Below, piece by piece: positions 1 through 11,820 of a stretch of 64,000 bases of DNA (position 1 is its first letter; each line of letters begins with the position of its first letter). A model generated the notes under the pieces. That model worked only from the letters and a program-made list of their open reading frames with translations, searched no databases and was not told the DNA's origin. The position numbers and the translations under genes were made by a program. The stretch covers positions 173,815,501-173,879,500 of the forward strand of contig JAIOJX010000004.1 in assembly GCA_022376925.1 (NCBI GenBank), in the 5' to 3' direction. The stretch comes from Tragulus kanchil. Lineage: Eukaryota; Chordata; Mammalia; Artiodactyla; Tragulidae.

Positions 1-166
<166 letters not shown>

Positions 167-388
167 TAAGTGCCGCCGTCGGCCGGGCCCTACCGGGGAC
201 CCCCGCCCGGCCAGCTGTGGGGCGACTGGCGGGAGGATGCGAGGGCTGGAAGGAGCCTCGGAAAGTCTTCAGGCGACAGGCTTTCTGGGCTGGTCCGCGC
301 TCTGAACGTTAGCCTTCTTGTCTGAGAAACGGGCCCATGATACGTCCCTCTCGGGGCTGCTGTGAAAGTTAAATGCGGTCGAGGATGT

Positions 389-2662
389 GCAAGACTTTCA
401 GGCATGGAAGGTGCTTGGACCTGGAACCCACGGGGCCTAAGTGCCCTTTTCATTCATTATTTGTTCAAAAAATATCGGTTGACATTTCTGACTCAGAAAT
501 TAATCCCCTGTGGCCCCTTTCCCTCGGGTGATTATGTCGCAAGAGACCAGGTCCCTGACGGAGGGGATATGAATGGAGAGCAGGAGGAGGAGTTTGCTGG
601 TGGAGAAGCAGGGAGAATCTGCTAAGGAAAGGCTCAGAGGATGCAGGCAGCAGCCACTGATTTCTCTTATTGTGAGTGGGTGTATTTCACATCCTGAAGA
701 GCCATTGTGAGCTAGCTGTTTATGTCCTCGGCCTTTTCCTATTGAATAGTCTTGCCCTTTTTCTTCTTTATTGATAGGAACTCTTTACATAGGAAGGAAA
801 TGGGGTGCATTGCAAATATTTTCTCAACATGCCTTTGCGTTTAGGATGCTTCCTTCCTGGTGCTTAATTTTTAATTGTTATATAATCAAATTGTAATTTT
901 TTTTTTTGTCTTTTGTGTCTGGTGGGGCTTGTATCTTCCAGAGAAAGGTTTTTCCCACTCTGACATCAGTAAAAATCCCCTCATATTTACTTTGACTTCT
1001 TTTATGTTTAAATTTCTTGCTTTCAGATCTTTGATCTGTCAGGAATTTATTTGGATGTAAGGTGTTTTTTTATTTGGATGTGTATTAGGAATCCAGCTGT
1101 GTTTCCCAAATGGGTGGACAGTTATCCCCATAGCAAGTACTGAATTGCCCGTCTTTGCCTCACTGATGTGAAATGCAGGCTTGCTGTGTAAGTGAGGGTC
1201 TGGCAGGTGGTCGTGGCTTTCAGTGGTCAGTTTCACACTTTCTAGAACCTGACTACGGTTGCTTTTCATACGTTTTAAATGTCTTCTTAGTCAATTCCCC
1301 CAGTTCATCTGTTGTACGAACTTTGTTTTTTAATGTATTTATTTTTAGTTGGAGGATGATTGCCTCCCCGTGTTGTGCTGGTGTCGGCCGCACGTCGGTG
1401 TGAGCCAGCCGTGTGGTGTGACTCCGGTGTGTGTGCACACCTTCCCCCTCGAGCCTCCCTCCCCCGCCCGCCGCATCCCACTCGTCTGGGTTGTCACAGA
1501 GCTCCAGGTTTGTGTGGACTTTAGAATGAGCTTTGTAGTCTCTCTGCAAGACTTTCAGGCATGGAAGGTCCCTGCCCCGGAGTGCCCTTTTCATTCATTA
1601 TTTGTTCAAAAATATCGGTTGACATTTCTGACTCAGATTTTGGGGGATTATGGCAAGAGACCAGGTCCCTGACGGAGGGGATATGAATGGAGAGCAGGAG
1701 GAGGAGTTTGCTGGTGGAGAAGCAGGGAGAATCTGCTAAGGAAAGGCTCAGAGGATGCAGGCAGCAGCCACTGATTTCTCTTATTGTGAGTGGGTGTATT
1801 TCACATCCTGAAGAGCCATTGTGAGCTAGCTGTTTATGTCCTCGGCCTTTTCCTATTGAATAGTCTTGCCCTTTTTCTTCTTTATTGATAGGAACTCTTT
1901 ACATAGGAAGGAAATGGGGTGCATTGCAAATATTTTCTCAACATGCCTTTGCGTTTAGGATGCTTCCTTCCTGGTGCTTAATTTTTAATTGTTATATAAT
2001 CAAATTGTAATTTTTTTTTTTGTCTTTTGTGTCTGGTGGGGCTTGTATCTTCCAGAGAAAGGTTTTTCCCACTCTGACATCAGTAAAAATCCCCTCATAT
2101 TTACTTTGACTTCTTTTATGTTTAAATTTCTTGCTTTCAGATCTTTGATCTGTCAGGAATTTATTTGGATGTAAGGTGTTTTTTTATTTGGATGTGTATT
2201 AGGAATCCAGCTGTGTTTCCCAAATGGGTGGACAGTTATCCCCATAGCAAGTACTGAATTGCCCGTCTTTGCCTCACTGATGTGAAATGCAGGCTTGCTG
2301 TGTAAGTGAGGGTCTGGCAGGTGGTCGTGGCTTTCAGTGGTCAGTTTCACACTTTCTAGAACCTGACTACGGTTGCTTTTCATACGTTTTAAATGTCTTC
2401 TTAGTCAATTCCCCCAGTTCATCTGTTGTACGAACTTTGTTTTTTAATGTATTTATTTTTAGTTGGAGGATGATTGCCTCCCCGTGTTGTGCTGGTGTCG
2501 GCCGCACGTCGGTGTGAGCCAGCCGTGTGGTGTGACTCCGGTGTGTGTGCACACCTTCCCCCTCGAGCCTCCCTCCCCCGCCCGCCGCATCCCACTCGTC
2601 TGGGTTGTCACAGAGCTCCAGGTTTGTGTGGACTTTAGAATGAGCTTTGTAGTCTCTCTGCA
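389..2662. repeat. Adjacent direct duplicate pair 1 (389-1547 / 1546-2662)
   Basis: The segment beginning GCAAGACTTTCAGG occurs at 389 and 1546. After a divergent first ~100 bases (copy 2 lacks some 40 bases present in copy 1) the two run in parallel at an offset of 1114. Copy 1 ends at ...CTCTCTGCA exactly where copy 2 continues into an A-rich run (AAAAAAAAGAAAAAG). The join therefore falls at a homopolymer. Confidence 0.95.
1330..1545 (-). mobile_element. Possible L1-derived fragment, antisense (copy at 2444-2659)
   Basis: The stretch from TTTTTAATGTATTTATTTTTAG to the TGGGTTGTCACAGAGC end resembles the antisense L1 3' region seen widely in artiodactyl genomes: poly-T side first, then pyrimidine-rich text around CCCTCCC. 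Many CpG-type changes indicate age. It is duplicated through pair 1. Family assignment is by recalled similarity only. Confidence 0.45.
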
Positions 2663-3190
2663 AAAAAAAGAAAAAGAAACTAGTCAGTATTTTTACTGAG
2701 ACCATGTTGAATTCATAGATGAATTCAAGGAGAATGTACTCTTCGTGATGTTGAATATTCCTTTCCAAGAACACAGGGTGTCTTTCTATTTGTTCTATTT
2801 TTATTTCATACCGCTTGGGAGTTTTCTTCATATAGCTGTTGCACATATCTTTTGTGTTTATTCATATTTATTTCTTTTAAATGTTGCTATTTTATAATGG
2901 GGTCTTTTCTTTTACGAAATCTTCTCACCAACTGTTGTTTAGATGCGAAAACCTAATGCTTTTTAAGACTTTTTTTACTCAGCCACCTTACAAAAATTTC
3001 TTATCCTTGTCATATTTGTTCAGCTGATTCTCTGAGGTCTCCCATTACGCCACTGGCAAACTATGATAATTTCATCTCCTCCTTTCCCATTCTTGTACCT
3101 CACTTCTGTTCCTTGTCCAGTCCTACTGGCTAGTACCTCTAACACCATCTTTAAAAATGGCAGGACTCTTCTTTTCTTCCTGACTTTAAT
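2663..3190 (-). mobile_element. L1 ORF2-derived fragment, antisense
   Basis: This AT-rich stretch reads like antisense L1 ORF2: text similar to TTCCTTTCCAAGAACA, TAGTTTTCTTCATATAG, ATAATTTCATCTCCTCC and a CTGGCTAGTACCTCTAAC motif, in the order found in L1 reverse-strand copies. It is heavily diverged with no open frame of note. The last ~75 bases recur at 4219-4300 because pair 2 begins inside this element. Confidence 0.65.
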
Positions 3191-5340
3191 GGGGGTTCTT
3201 CAGATATTTTCCCAGTCAGCCTGAAGATGACCTTTGGGGTGGATATATGTTTTCGTGGTAAGGAAAAACCCACGTGGAAGGCGTGGCTTTGCTGAGTGAC
3301 TGTTGGCGGGTTAGGGTACCCCTGGGCGTGGAGGGGGTGGGCAAGCTCTGAGCCTCAGTCTCTCTGATCCTGGGGCTTGATGTCTTGCCACCATGCTCCG
3401 CTCACTTGGGGGAGGTTGCCTCTTCCCAGTTGATCAGGCAGGAGATGCAGATCCCTTGACTCTCATCTGAATCTCTCCTCCTCCCACCAAGGCCAGCTCC
3501 TCAGCCTTCCTTCCTCAAATGCACGGGTGCGTCCCTTGAATATCTTGCCATCTGCTCAGACCTTAGAATAATTCTGTGTGAAGTGGTTCAGCAAGACTTT
3601 CCTGTCACGAGGGCTGGAATCCAGCCCGGAACTTGACCCGAGCCTTTTTTGTAAAACCAAACCCTAATCCCTAAGCGAGGAGGGCGGTGCCGGCGCTGGG
3701 ATGAGGACCCTGAGGGGTGGCCGCGGCGGCGGAAGGAGCCCGAGGCTCGGCCAGGTGGCCAGACGTCTCCACGGCGCTGGTGACGGGCGTCTGGGATCTT
3801 GGTTCTGAAGCCCACAGGTGGCCGTGATCTGCGCGCTTACACGGGATTCGCACAGACGCGCCGTCTCAGCGCCGCAGCCCTGGCTGCAGATAAGGAACCA
3901 CACCACGGAGCCCGTCCCTGGCGAGGCACGGATGCTCTGGGGAAGTTTAGCTTGGCTTCTATTCTGGGACTTCAGCAAGCGTTTGTGGAGCATGTGACAT
4001 GGGGCCAGCTCTGCGTCCACCCCCCGAAGTCACCGGGGAGCCCGCCTCAGTCCCCTGGACATGCGGGAAGGCGAGGTATGGAGGGGCTGATGCCGTGTCC
4101 GGCTGAGGCCACAGTGCGGGCTGGCCTGGATCCAAAGCTGCTTTAAATCTGGAACTTGCATCAGTGGAGGGCCTAGAGCAGAGACGCCCAGCACAACCAC
4201 ATGGACGCCTGGGACTTTCCAGTCCTACTGGCTAGTACCTCTAACCCACCCCATCTTTAAAAATTTTGGCAGGACTCTTCTTTTCTTCCTGACTTTAATG
4301 GGGGTTCTTCAGATATTTTCCCAGTCAGCCTGAAGATGACCTTTGGGGTGGATATATGTTTTCGTGGTAAGGAAAAACCCACGTGGAAGGCGTGGCTTTG
4401 CTGAGTGACTGTTGGCGGGTTAGGGTACCCCTGGGCGTGGAGGGGGTGGGCAAGCTCTGAGCCTCAGTCTCTCTGATCCTGGGGCTTGATGTCTTGCCAC
4501 CATGCTCCGCTCACTTGGGGGAGGTTGCCTCTTCCCAGTTGATCAGGCAGGAGATGCAGATCCCTTGACTCTCATCTGAATCTCTCCTCCTCCCACCAAG
4601 GCCAGCTCCTCAGCCTTCCTTCCTCAAATGCACGGGTGCGTCCCTTGAATATCTTGCCATCTGCTCAGACCTTAGAATAATTCTGTGTGAAGTGGTTCAG
4701 CAAGACTTTCCTGTCACGAGGGCTGGAATCCAGCCCGGAACTTGACCCGAGCCTTTTTTGTAAAACCAAACCCTAATCCCTAAGCGAGGAGGGCGGTGCC
4801 GGCGCTGGGATGAGGACCCTGAGGGGTGGCCGCGGCGGCGGAAGGAGCCCGAGGCTCGGCCAGGTGGCCAGACGTCTCCACGGCGCTGGTGACGGGCGTC
4901 TGGGATCTTGGTTCTGAAGCCCACAGGTGGCCGTGATCTGCGCGCTTACACGGGATTCGCACAGACGCGCCGTCTCAGCGCCGCAGCCCTGGCTGCAGAT
5001 AAGGAACCACACCACGGAGCCCGTCCCTGGCGAGGCACGGATGCTCTGGGGAAGTTTAGCTTGGCTTCTATTCTGGGACTTCAGCAAGCGTTTGTGGAGC
5101 ATGTGACATGGGGCCAGCTCTGCGTCCACCCCCCGAAGTCACCGGGGAGCCCGCCCTCAGTCCCCTGGACATGCGGGAAGGCGAGGTATGGAGGGGCTGA
5201 TGCCGTGTCCGGCTGAGGCCACAAGTGCGGGTGGGGCCACAAGCTGGCCTGGATCCAAAGCTGCTTTAAATCTGGAACTTGCATCAGTGGAGGGCCTAGA
5301 GCAGAGACGCCCCCAGCACAACCACATGGACGCCTGGGAC
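3117..5340. repeat. Adjacent direct duplicate pair 2 (3117-4215 / 4219-5340)
   Basis: CCAGTCCTACTGGCTAGTAC starts both copies, at offset 1102 rising to 1109 and then 1125. Copy 2 has small insertions in its first 60 bases, and copy 1 has lost about 16 bases in its last 130 bases near 4110. The middle ~900 bases appear identical. Copy 2 continues uniquely after 5340. Confidence 0.95.
4219..4300 (-). mobile_element. L1 antisense fragment, duplicated piece
   Basis: This repeats the right end of the L1 fragment at 3117-3190, carried along by duplicate pair 2, with small insertions (CCCACC, TTTT) not present in the first copy. It is not an independent insertion. Confidence 0.6.
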
Positions 5341-7088
5341 ATCCTCCACTGCAGAGGCCGCTCTGTGCGTTAGAAGACGCCGGCCACCACCGGCTGGACG
5401 AGGGGAACACCCCTCCCCACGGACGGGCTGTGACCGCCCACGGCGTCTCTGCCGAGCACGGGATGCGGGACTTCCCCGGTCAAGAGCGCCGCCCTGGAGG
5501 AGGCCCTCCGTGCCGTCCCCCACCGCCCTTCCCGCCGCCTCCTTCCCGCAGACATGGACGGAGGCCGGGAGGAGCTGGGCGCTGCTCCTCACCCAGGCCG
5601 TTCAGCGCGCCCGCACCCCACGAGGAGGCACGGTGCTCGGTCTGCTGCATCTGAAAGCACGGAGGCAGGCGGGAGCCACGGCGTCCAGAGCAGAGAGCCC
5701 GTCTGGGCAGAGTGCCCGGCAGCCCAAGTGCCACAGTCTGGGGGAACCGTGGAGCCAGGCCGCGGGGGCTGGCGTGGGGCGGCAGGGGTCCCTCGCCTGC
5801 GAGCAGAGAGGGCAGGCGAGGGGCCCGGAGGGCGTCCAGTGGGGCTGTGCTCGTGGCTGGTGCAGGAGCAAGACCTGGGGCGCTGCGGAAGCCGTGATGG
5901 TGGCCCGGGTGAGACTGGGCCCTGCAGAGGGCGGCGCTGGGGCCACGGGGAGAGAGCCACCCCAGGGCTCGGCTAAGAGGCCCAGGAGGCCTCCTGCCTC
6001 GCCGCCTGAGCTGGTGGACCCTGGGGAGACGGCCTCGAGGGAGCGGTCAGTGGTGAAGAGCGGGGGCAGGCCCGCCTCGCCGAGGGGTCCCAAGTGCTCG
6101 TGGCGTGGGAGGGGAGCCGGGCGAAGTCCACCACCTGGGACCGTCCTGCCCTCTGGGCTCTGACCTCTGGGCAGGAGGTGATGTTCCGTTAGTCCTCACG
6201 GCCGCTCTAAGAGGCCAGAGAAAGGGGCCGGGCCCGGGCTGGTGACGTCACCTCTTCCAGCAAGTCGAGGCCGAGGGAGGCCCGGGCCCTTGCTGTGGCC
6301 AGCGGGCTCCGTCACCCTCAAGTGCATCGAGGAAGCCAGGACTTGTCTGATGCTGGGGACGGTACCGGGCCTCAGCCCAGAGGCCACATGCCCCAGTCTC
6401 CTCAAAGGCTGACGCTCCCCGGACGGGCCAGCGCGGCCGTGACCCCTTCGGGGTTTTGTGAAAATGCACGGGCCGCCCGCGGCCGGGGCTGCCTGCCACC
6501 CGCCCCCGCCACGGGTGAGTCAGCTGGAGGCGGGGCTGGTGGCAGGCAAAAGAGAGTGCTTCTGATGATTTATTTATTTGTGTTTTTCTGGAGGAACAGA
6601 ACGGTCTGTTTGGGTGCTGGCAGCCTGGCAGAAAGGCAGGCTGAACGCGGGAAGCGACCCTGCCAGGCCCCCGCCCCGGGGGGCGCCGCTTCTAGCCCCC
6701 CGGGCAGCGGCCCTGGTGTTCCGTTGTGCACGGCACACCCCTCACGCCGGGCTCTGGGCAGGACGCTCGCCACAGGGAGCGGCGTCTGCTCAAGGCCTGG
6801 GTGGCACGGGGCAGGCGCGGTCTACGGTCAGCGCTGAGGGCACAGGTCGTCCCACTGGCGGCGGGTCACGGACTAGCGTCCTGTGCAGCCCACAGGTGTT
6901 CCTTCCCCGGGCAGTTGGGCTGCTGGACGTGGGAGCCCGGGACAGGAGGTCTCAGAAGACAGGAGAGTCCCCAAGGCCTCAAAACGGGAGGAGACGGGCG
7001 GTCATTCTTCCCTTGGCTGCAGTGAAGCCTCTTTCCTCTGAAAGCTTTCCTTTCCCTGAACCCAGAGGTGCTCCAGCCACACAGAGGG
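5341..7088. other. Single-copy GC-rich intronic DNA, no gene seen
   Basis: This is a CpG-rich intron stretch. Long open frames exist on both strands (up to ~230 codons), but they follow from the high GC content: no start context, splice signal or recognisable domain supports any of them. An AT-rich blip at 6563-6590 is the only compositional break. Confidence 0.6.
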
Positions 7089-7795
7089 CTGCCTGCCGGC
7101 CAGGGCCGAGGACCTGCGAGTCCCGCACCCTGGGTCTCGCCCGCCCGCGCCCTCTCCCGCGGGCCTGCGTCACCCTCAAGCCCACACTGTCGAGCTCTGA
7201 GTCCAGCTCCCAAACTGGGTCAGAAGTTTCTGCATGTTCCTGTCCGTGGCTCAGCCCCGTGAAGCCCTGTCAGGTGTAAAACACACCCCTGCACGGTCAG
7301 CCTTGTGATGCTGAAGAGGTTCTAGAATCCCTTCCGAGTCTGAATACTCCCCTCCGAGCCAGGACACGTGCAGGGCTGACTGGAAGGCAGGGGGCCTGGC
7401 CTGTGCAGACACCTCTCGTCCGAGCAGAGGCGTCAGCTGTGAGGAAGCTCCCACCGGCCTTGTCCCAGCAGGGCTGAGGCTCAGAGAAGGCGAGAACTTG
7501 TCTGTAGTCACACAGCACGCAAGGGGCGCAGCAGGGTGTGGGTCCGGTGAAGCGGTCATCTGGGCTCAGGGATGCTGGGATAAGGAGCAGCCGGCGTCCC
7601 TGGGGGTCGAGACACAAAGGCTCGATTTTGACTCACACTCTGTCTTGAGTCACCTTTTGGCTGCATGTCGCAGGCCGATCAAGCATCTGCTCAGGGCAGG
7701 ATGTCCCCATGGCGGAGGGGAAAGACCGGTGGTGAAATTCCAAGGTAACTCCCTAGCTTCCACTCAGAGCCAGCCAGCTTGGTACTTCTGTTGAT

Positions 7796-7827
7796 GGTTT
7801 TTTTTGTTGGTTTTTTTTTTTTTTTCT
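7796..7827. repeat. T-rich low-complexity run (copy at 8897-8928)
   Basis: TTTTTTTTGTTGG is followed by about 15 Ts and TCTTTTGG. It is present in both copies of pair 3 with the same lengths. Confidence 0.8.
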
Positions 7828-7967
7828 TTTGGTCAAGCCTGTAAGAGCAAGCCCGAAAGGGCTGGGACTCGTGGGCAGGCCTGCAGGGAGAAGACTGACT
7901 GCTTGGGTAGTAACGGACGCTCCTTCATTAGCCCCAAGCCTGCGCTCTTCCACTGGACAACCTCAGT

Positions 7968-8160
7968 CCTGCTCTGTGACCGTGGGCAAGTCACTTTGCC
8001 TCTCTGGGCCTAGACCTGTTGAGCACTGCCTCTGTGCCTAATTACAGGAGGCAGAACTCATTGAGTCCCTTCTCCTCCAGGTCTCGCATTAGATCATTAA
8101 GGCTCACGGTCACTCGGCCCAGTAGGGCGTATCATTATCCCCATTTTACAGATGAGGAAA
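7968..8160 (+). mobile_element. MIR-like SINE remnants (copy at 9069-9261)
   Basis: GTGACCGTGGGCAAGTCACTTTGCC with CTCTGGGCCTAGA is the recognisable MIR core on +. About 100 bases on, ATCCCCATTTTACAGATGAGG is the motif of a MIR or related element on the other strand. A further MIR-like trace, CTGTAGTCACACAGC, lies at 7500-7516. All are duplicated in pair 3. Confidence 0.6.
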
Positions 8161-10324
8161 GGAAAGCTCTTTGGGGCCCCATTAGTAAACTGCCTGCCGG
8201 CCAGGGCCGAGGACCTGCGAGTCCCGCACCCTGGGTCTCGCCCGCCCGCGCCCTCTCCCGCGGGCCTGCGTCACCCTCAAGCCCACACTGTCGAGCTCTG
8301 AGTCCAGCTCCCAAACTGGGTCAGAAGTTTCTGCATGTTCCTGTCCGTGGCTCAGCCCCGTGAAGCCCTGTCAGGTGTAAAACACACCCCTGCACGGTCA
8401 GCCTCGTGATGCTGAAGAGGTTCTAGAATCCCTTCCGAGTCTGAATACTCCCCTCCGAGCCAGGACACGTGCAGGGCTGACTGGAAGGCAGGGGGCCTGG
8501 CCTGTGCAGACACCTCTCGTCCGAGCAGAGGCGTCAGCTGTGAGGAAGCTCCCACCGGCCTTGTCCCAGCAGGGCTGAGGCTCAGAGAAGGCGAGAACTT
8601 GTCTGTAGTCACACAGCACGCAAGGGGCGCAGCAGGGTGTGGGTCCGGTGAAGCGGTCATCTGGGCTCAGGGATGCTGGGATAAGGAGCAGCCGGCGTCC
8701 CTGGGGGTCGAGACACAAAGGCTCGATTTTGACTCACACTCTGTCTTGAGTCACCTTTTGGCTGCATGTCGCAGGCCGATCAAGCATCTGCTCAGGGCAG
8801 GATGTCCCCATGGCGGAGGGGAAAGACCGGTGGTGAAATTCCAAGGTAACTCCCTAGCTTCCACTCAGAGCCAGCCAGCTTGGTACTTCTGTTGATGGTT
8901 TTTTTTGTTGGTTTTTTTTTTTTTTTCTTTTGGTCAAGCCTGTAAGAGCAAGCCCGAAAGGGCTGGGACTCGTGGGCAGGCCTGCAGGGAGAAGACTGAC
9001 TGCTTGGGTAGTAACGGACGCTCCTTCATTAGCCCCAAGCCTGCGCTCTTCCACTGGACAACCTCAGTCCTGCTCTGTGACCGTGGGCAAGTCACTTTGC
9101 CTCTCTGGGCCTAGACCTGTTGAGCACTGCCTCTGTGCCTAATTACAGGAGGCAGAACTCATTGAGTCCCTTCTCCTCCAGGTCTCGCATTAGATCATTA
9201 AGGCTCACGGTCACTCGGCCCAGTAGGGCGTATCATTATCCCCATTTTACAGATGAGGAAAGGAAAGCTCATGTTCCTGAGGTTGGAGACCAAGTTTTAC
9301 CAAGCCGGTATTTGAGTCCACAAAGGCCCGATCTCTCGGGTCACCGGGGTTATCGGCTTTTCGCACTGACCGCAGGCTGCCCGTGAGACGGCTCAGTGCC
9401 CAGATATTCCAGGTGAGGTCAGCCGGGGGGCCGTGAGTCACCTCCCAACCAGCCCTGGCCCAGCTGTGAGCCCTGTAGCCCGTGTGCCTTCCTGACCCGG
9501 TGGCCTCAGGAATGCACCTCTTCGTCCTCGCCCATGACGGCCCACGGGGGGTCACCTGGCCTCAGTCAGCTGGCGCACCTGCTCCTGGCAGGAAGTGCTC
9601 AGTGAGGGTCCCCCACCAGAGGCTGGTTCACTGCTCGGGAAACACCCGAAGAAGGTGACTCACCGGCTCTCCTGAAAGACCCTGCAGCGCTGCCGCCTGT
9701 GGCTTTGGCTGGCTGCACGTCTCACCTCATGCAGTGGCCTCCACTGGAGCCTGACCTTCGTCAGACACGCACACGCGTGCTCAACAAAGACCCCTGCGTC
9801 CGATGACATTCATTTCCAGATCACATTTCTAAACTGAATGTGAAAAGCCAGAATGCACTCAGCCCGCCGGCCATGGAGAGGGCCGGCCCTGGAAGGCGGG
9901 GAGCTGCCTGGGGCCAGCGTCCACGACCCAGGCTTCTCTGCCGGCCGCCCATCCAGGCGGCTGCCCTTGCAGGTGCGACACCTGCCGTGGGTGTCCCCGC
10001 TTCCGGGAACGGGGGCCGCTGTCGGGCCACGCCGCCACCCCAGCCCCCCGTGCCCGTTGGAGAGGGCTGGCTGCGGAGGCCCGGAGCCCGGCACCGCCCA
10101 GGACGCCGTGTCAGGGACCCGCCGAGGTGCCGGCCGCTCTCGGGGGAGGTGGACCCTGTCCTCAGGTCCCGGGAGAGAGTGAGCCAGTCCACGTGGGCCA
10201 AGCAGACGTGGGGGTTCCTTCCTAGACGTGTATCTTGGACTTGACCTTGGGATTTCCCCCCAGTTTGGCACATTCCGAGGTCACGTGGTCCCACGCCGAG
10301 GTCCCAGCACGGCCACTCCCCGGC

Positions 10325-10420
10325 TGGGCAGCCTTTGCCAGCGACATTGCCTGTCTGGGCCTCATTTCCTCGTGTGGGAATTAGGGCGACCGGCTCCTCA
10401 CGCACAGTATTGTGAAGATT
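10325..10420 (+). mobile_element. MIR-like SINE remnant (copy at 11472-11567)
   Basis: CTGTCTGGGCCTCATTTCCTC, followed by GTGGGAATTAGGGCGAC and GTATTGTGAAGATT, keeps the order of a MIR 3' half. It is strongly diverged and present in both copies of pair 4. Confidence 0.5.
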
Positions 10421-10481
10421 CGGAACACAGGCCACAGGCGTGGGGCGACGGCCAGTGTGACTGTTAGCTACTCGAGACCGT

Positions 10482-10602
10482 GGGCCTTCCAGGTGCTGCT
10501 CGTGGTGCAGAACATGCCTGCTGATGCGGGAGATGCCAGAGGCAAGGGTCCGATCCCAGGGTCGGGAAGATCCCCTGGAGGAGGGCCTGGCAACCTGGAA
10601 GA
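10482..10602 (+). mobile_element. Bov-tA SINE, cut short at duplicate junction
   Basis: The 5' part of a ruminant tRNA-derived SINE (GGGCCTTCCAGGTGCTGCTC ... GATCCCAGGGTCGGGAAGAT ... GGCAACCTGGAAGA) stops where copy 1 of pair 4 stops. The complete element is in copy 2, so the truncation is a junction effect rather than an old deletion. Confidence 0.85.
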
Positions 10603-11628
10603 CCCTCCAAGGCCCAGCTGTGAGCCCTGTAGCCCGTGTGCCTTCCTGACCCGGTGGCCTCAGGAATGCACCTCTCGCCCATGACGGCCCACGGGGGGTC
10701 ACCTGGCCTCAGTCAGCTGGCGCACCTGCTCCTGGCAGGAAGTGCTCAGTGAGGGTCCCCCACCAGAGGCTGGTTCACTGCTCGGGAAACACCCGAAGAA
10801 GGTGACTCACCGGCTCTCCTGAAAGACCCTGCAGCGCTGCCGCCTGTGGCTTTGGCTGGCTGCACGTCTCACCTCATGCAGTGGCCTCCACTGGAGCCTG
10901 ACCTTCGTCAGACACGCACACGCGTGCTCAACAAAGACCCCTGCGTCCGATGACATTCATTTCCAGATCACATTTCTAAACTGAATGTGAAAAGCCAGAA
11001 TGCACTCAGCCCGCCGGCCATGGGGAGGGCCGGCGCTGGAAGGTGGGGAGCTGCCTGGGGCCAGCGTCCACGACCCAGGCTTCTCTGCCGGCCGCCCATC
11101 CAGGCGGCTGCCCTTGCAGGTGCGACACCTGCCGTGGGTGTCCCCGCTTCCGGGAACGGGGGCCGCTGTCGGGCCACGCCGCCACCCCAGCCCCCCGTGC
11201 CCGTTGGAGAGGGCTGGCTGCGGAGGCCCGGAGCCCGGCACCGCCCAGGACGCCGTGTCAGGGTCCCGCCGAGGTGCCGGCCGCTCTCGGGGGAGGTGGA
11301 CCCTGTCCTCAGGTCCCGGGAGAGAGTGAGCCAGTCCACGTGGGCCAAGCAGACGTGGGGGTTCCTTCCTAGACGTGTATCTTGGACTTGACCTTGGGAT
11401 TTCCCCCCAGTTTGGCACATTCCAAGGTCACGTGGTCCCACGCCGAGGTCCCAGCACGGCCACTCCCCGGCTGGGCAGCCTTTGCCAGCGACATTGCCTG
11501 TCTGGGCCTCATTTCCTCGTGTGGGAATTAGGGCGACCGGCTCCTCACGCACAGTATTGTGACGATTCGGAACACAGGCCACAGGCGTGGGGCGACGGCC
11601 AGTGTGACTGTTAGCTACTCGAGACCGT

Positions 11629-11820
11629 GGGCCTTCCAGGTGCTGCTCGTGGTGCAGAACATGCCTGCTGATGCGGGAGATGCCAGAGGCAAGGGTCCGA
11701 TCCCAGGGTCGGGAAGATCCCCTGGAGGAGGGCCTGGCAACCTGGAAGATCCCATGGACAGATGATCCCGGCAGGCCCCAGTACCTGGCGTCACAGAGTC
11801 GGACACGTAACTGAAGGACT
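11629..11820 (+). mobile_element. Bov-tA SINE
   Basis: This element has a tRNA-like head with the B-box-like region GGTCCGATCCCAGGGTCGGG, then CCCTGGAGGAGGGCCTGGCA. Its diagnostic 3' end reads CACAGAGTCGGACACGTAACTGA. An internal deletion removes the usual ATTCTTGCCTGGAGAATCCC part. It is specific to ruminants. Confidence 0.88.

Larger units (their letters stand above)
7089..9270. repeat. Adjacent direct duplicate pair 3 (7089-8169 / 8190-9270)
   Basis: Two ~1081-base copies at offset 1101 start at CTGCCTGCCGGCC and end at GGAAAGCTC. A 20-base stretch (8170-8189) with no counterpart lies between them. The only difference I saw is a T/C at about 7306 versus 8407 (CCTTGTGATG / CCTCGTGATG). Confidence 0.95.
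9457..11749. repeat. Adjacent direct duplicate pair 4 (9457-10602 / 10611-11749)
   Basis: The copies lie at offset 1154 dropping to 1147, because copy 2 lacks seven bases near its start. Several isolated substitutions occur inside the unit: GGAGAGGG/GGGGAGGG near 9876, GACCCG/GTCCCG near 10118, CCGAGG/CCAAGG near 10275, GAAGAT/GACGAT near 10414. Copy 1 breaks off inside a Bov-tA SINE that is complete in copy 2. Confidence 0.95.

Noticed and set aside
3664..4020. Paired 118-codon frames at 3664-4020 and 4773-5129 as a duplicated gene
   Set aside because: They are identical because of pair 2, overlap open frames on the other strand and have no recognisable domain or splice context.
11629..11820. 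tRNA gene in the Bov-tA SINE heads (also 28154, 61808 and 62525)
   Set aside because: The B-box-like text belongs to tRNA-derived SINEs. The bodies, A-rich tails and conserved SINE 3' ends are present, and no cloverleaf tRNA gene stands alone.
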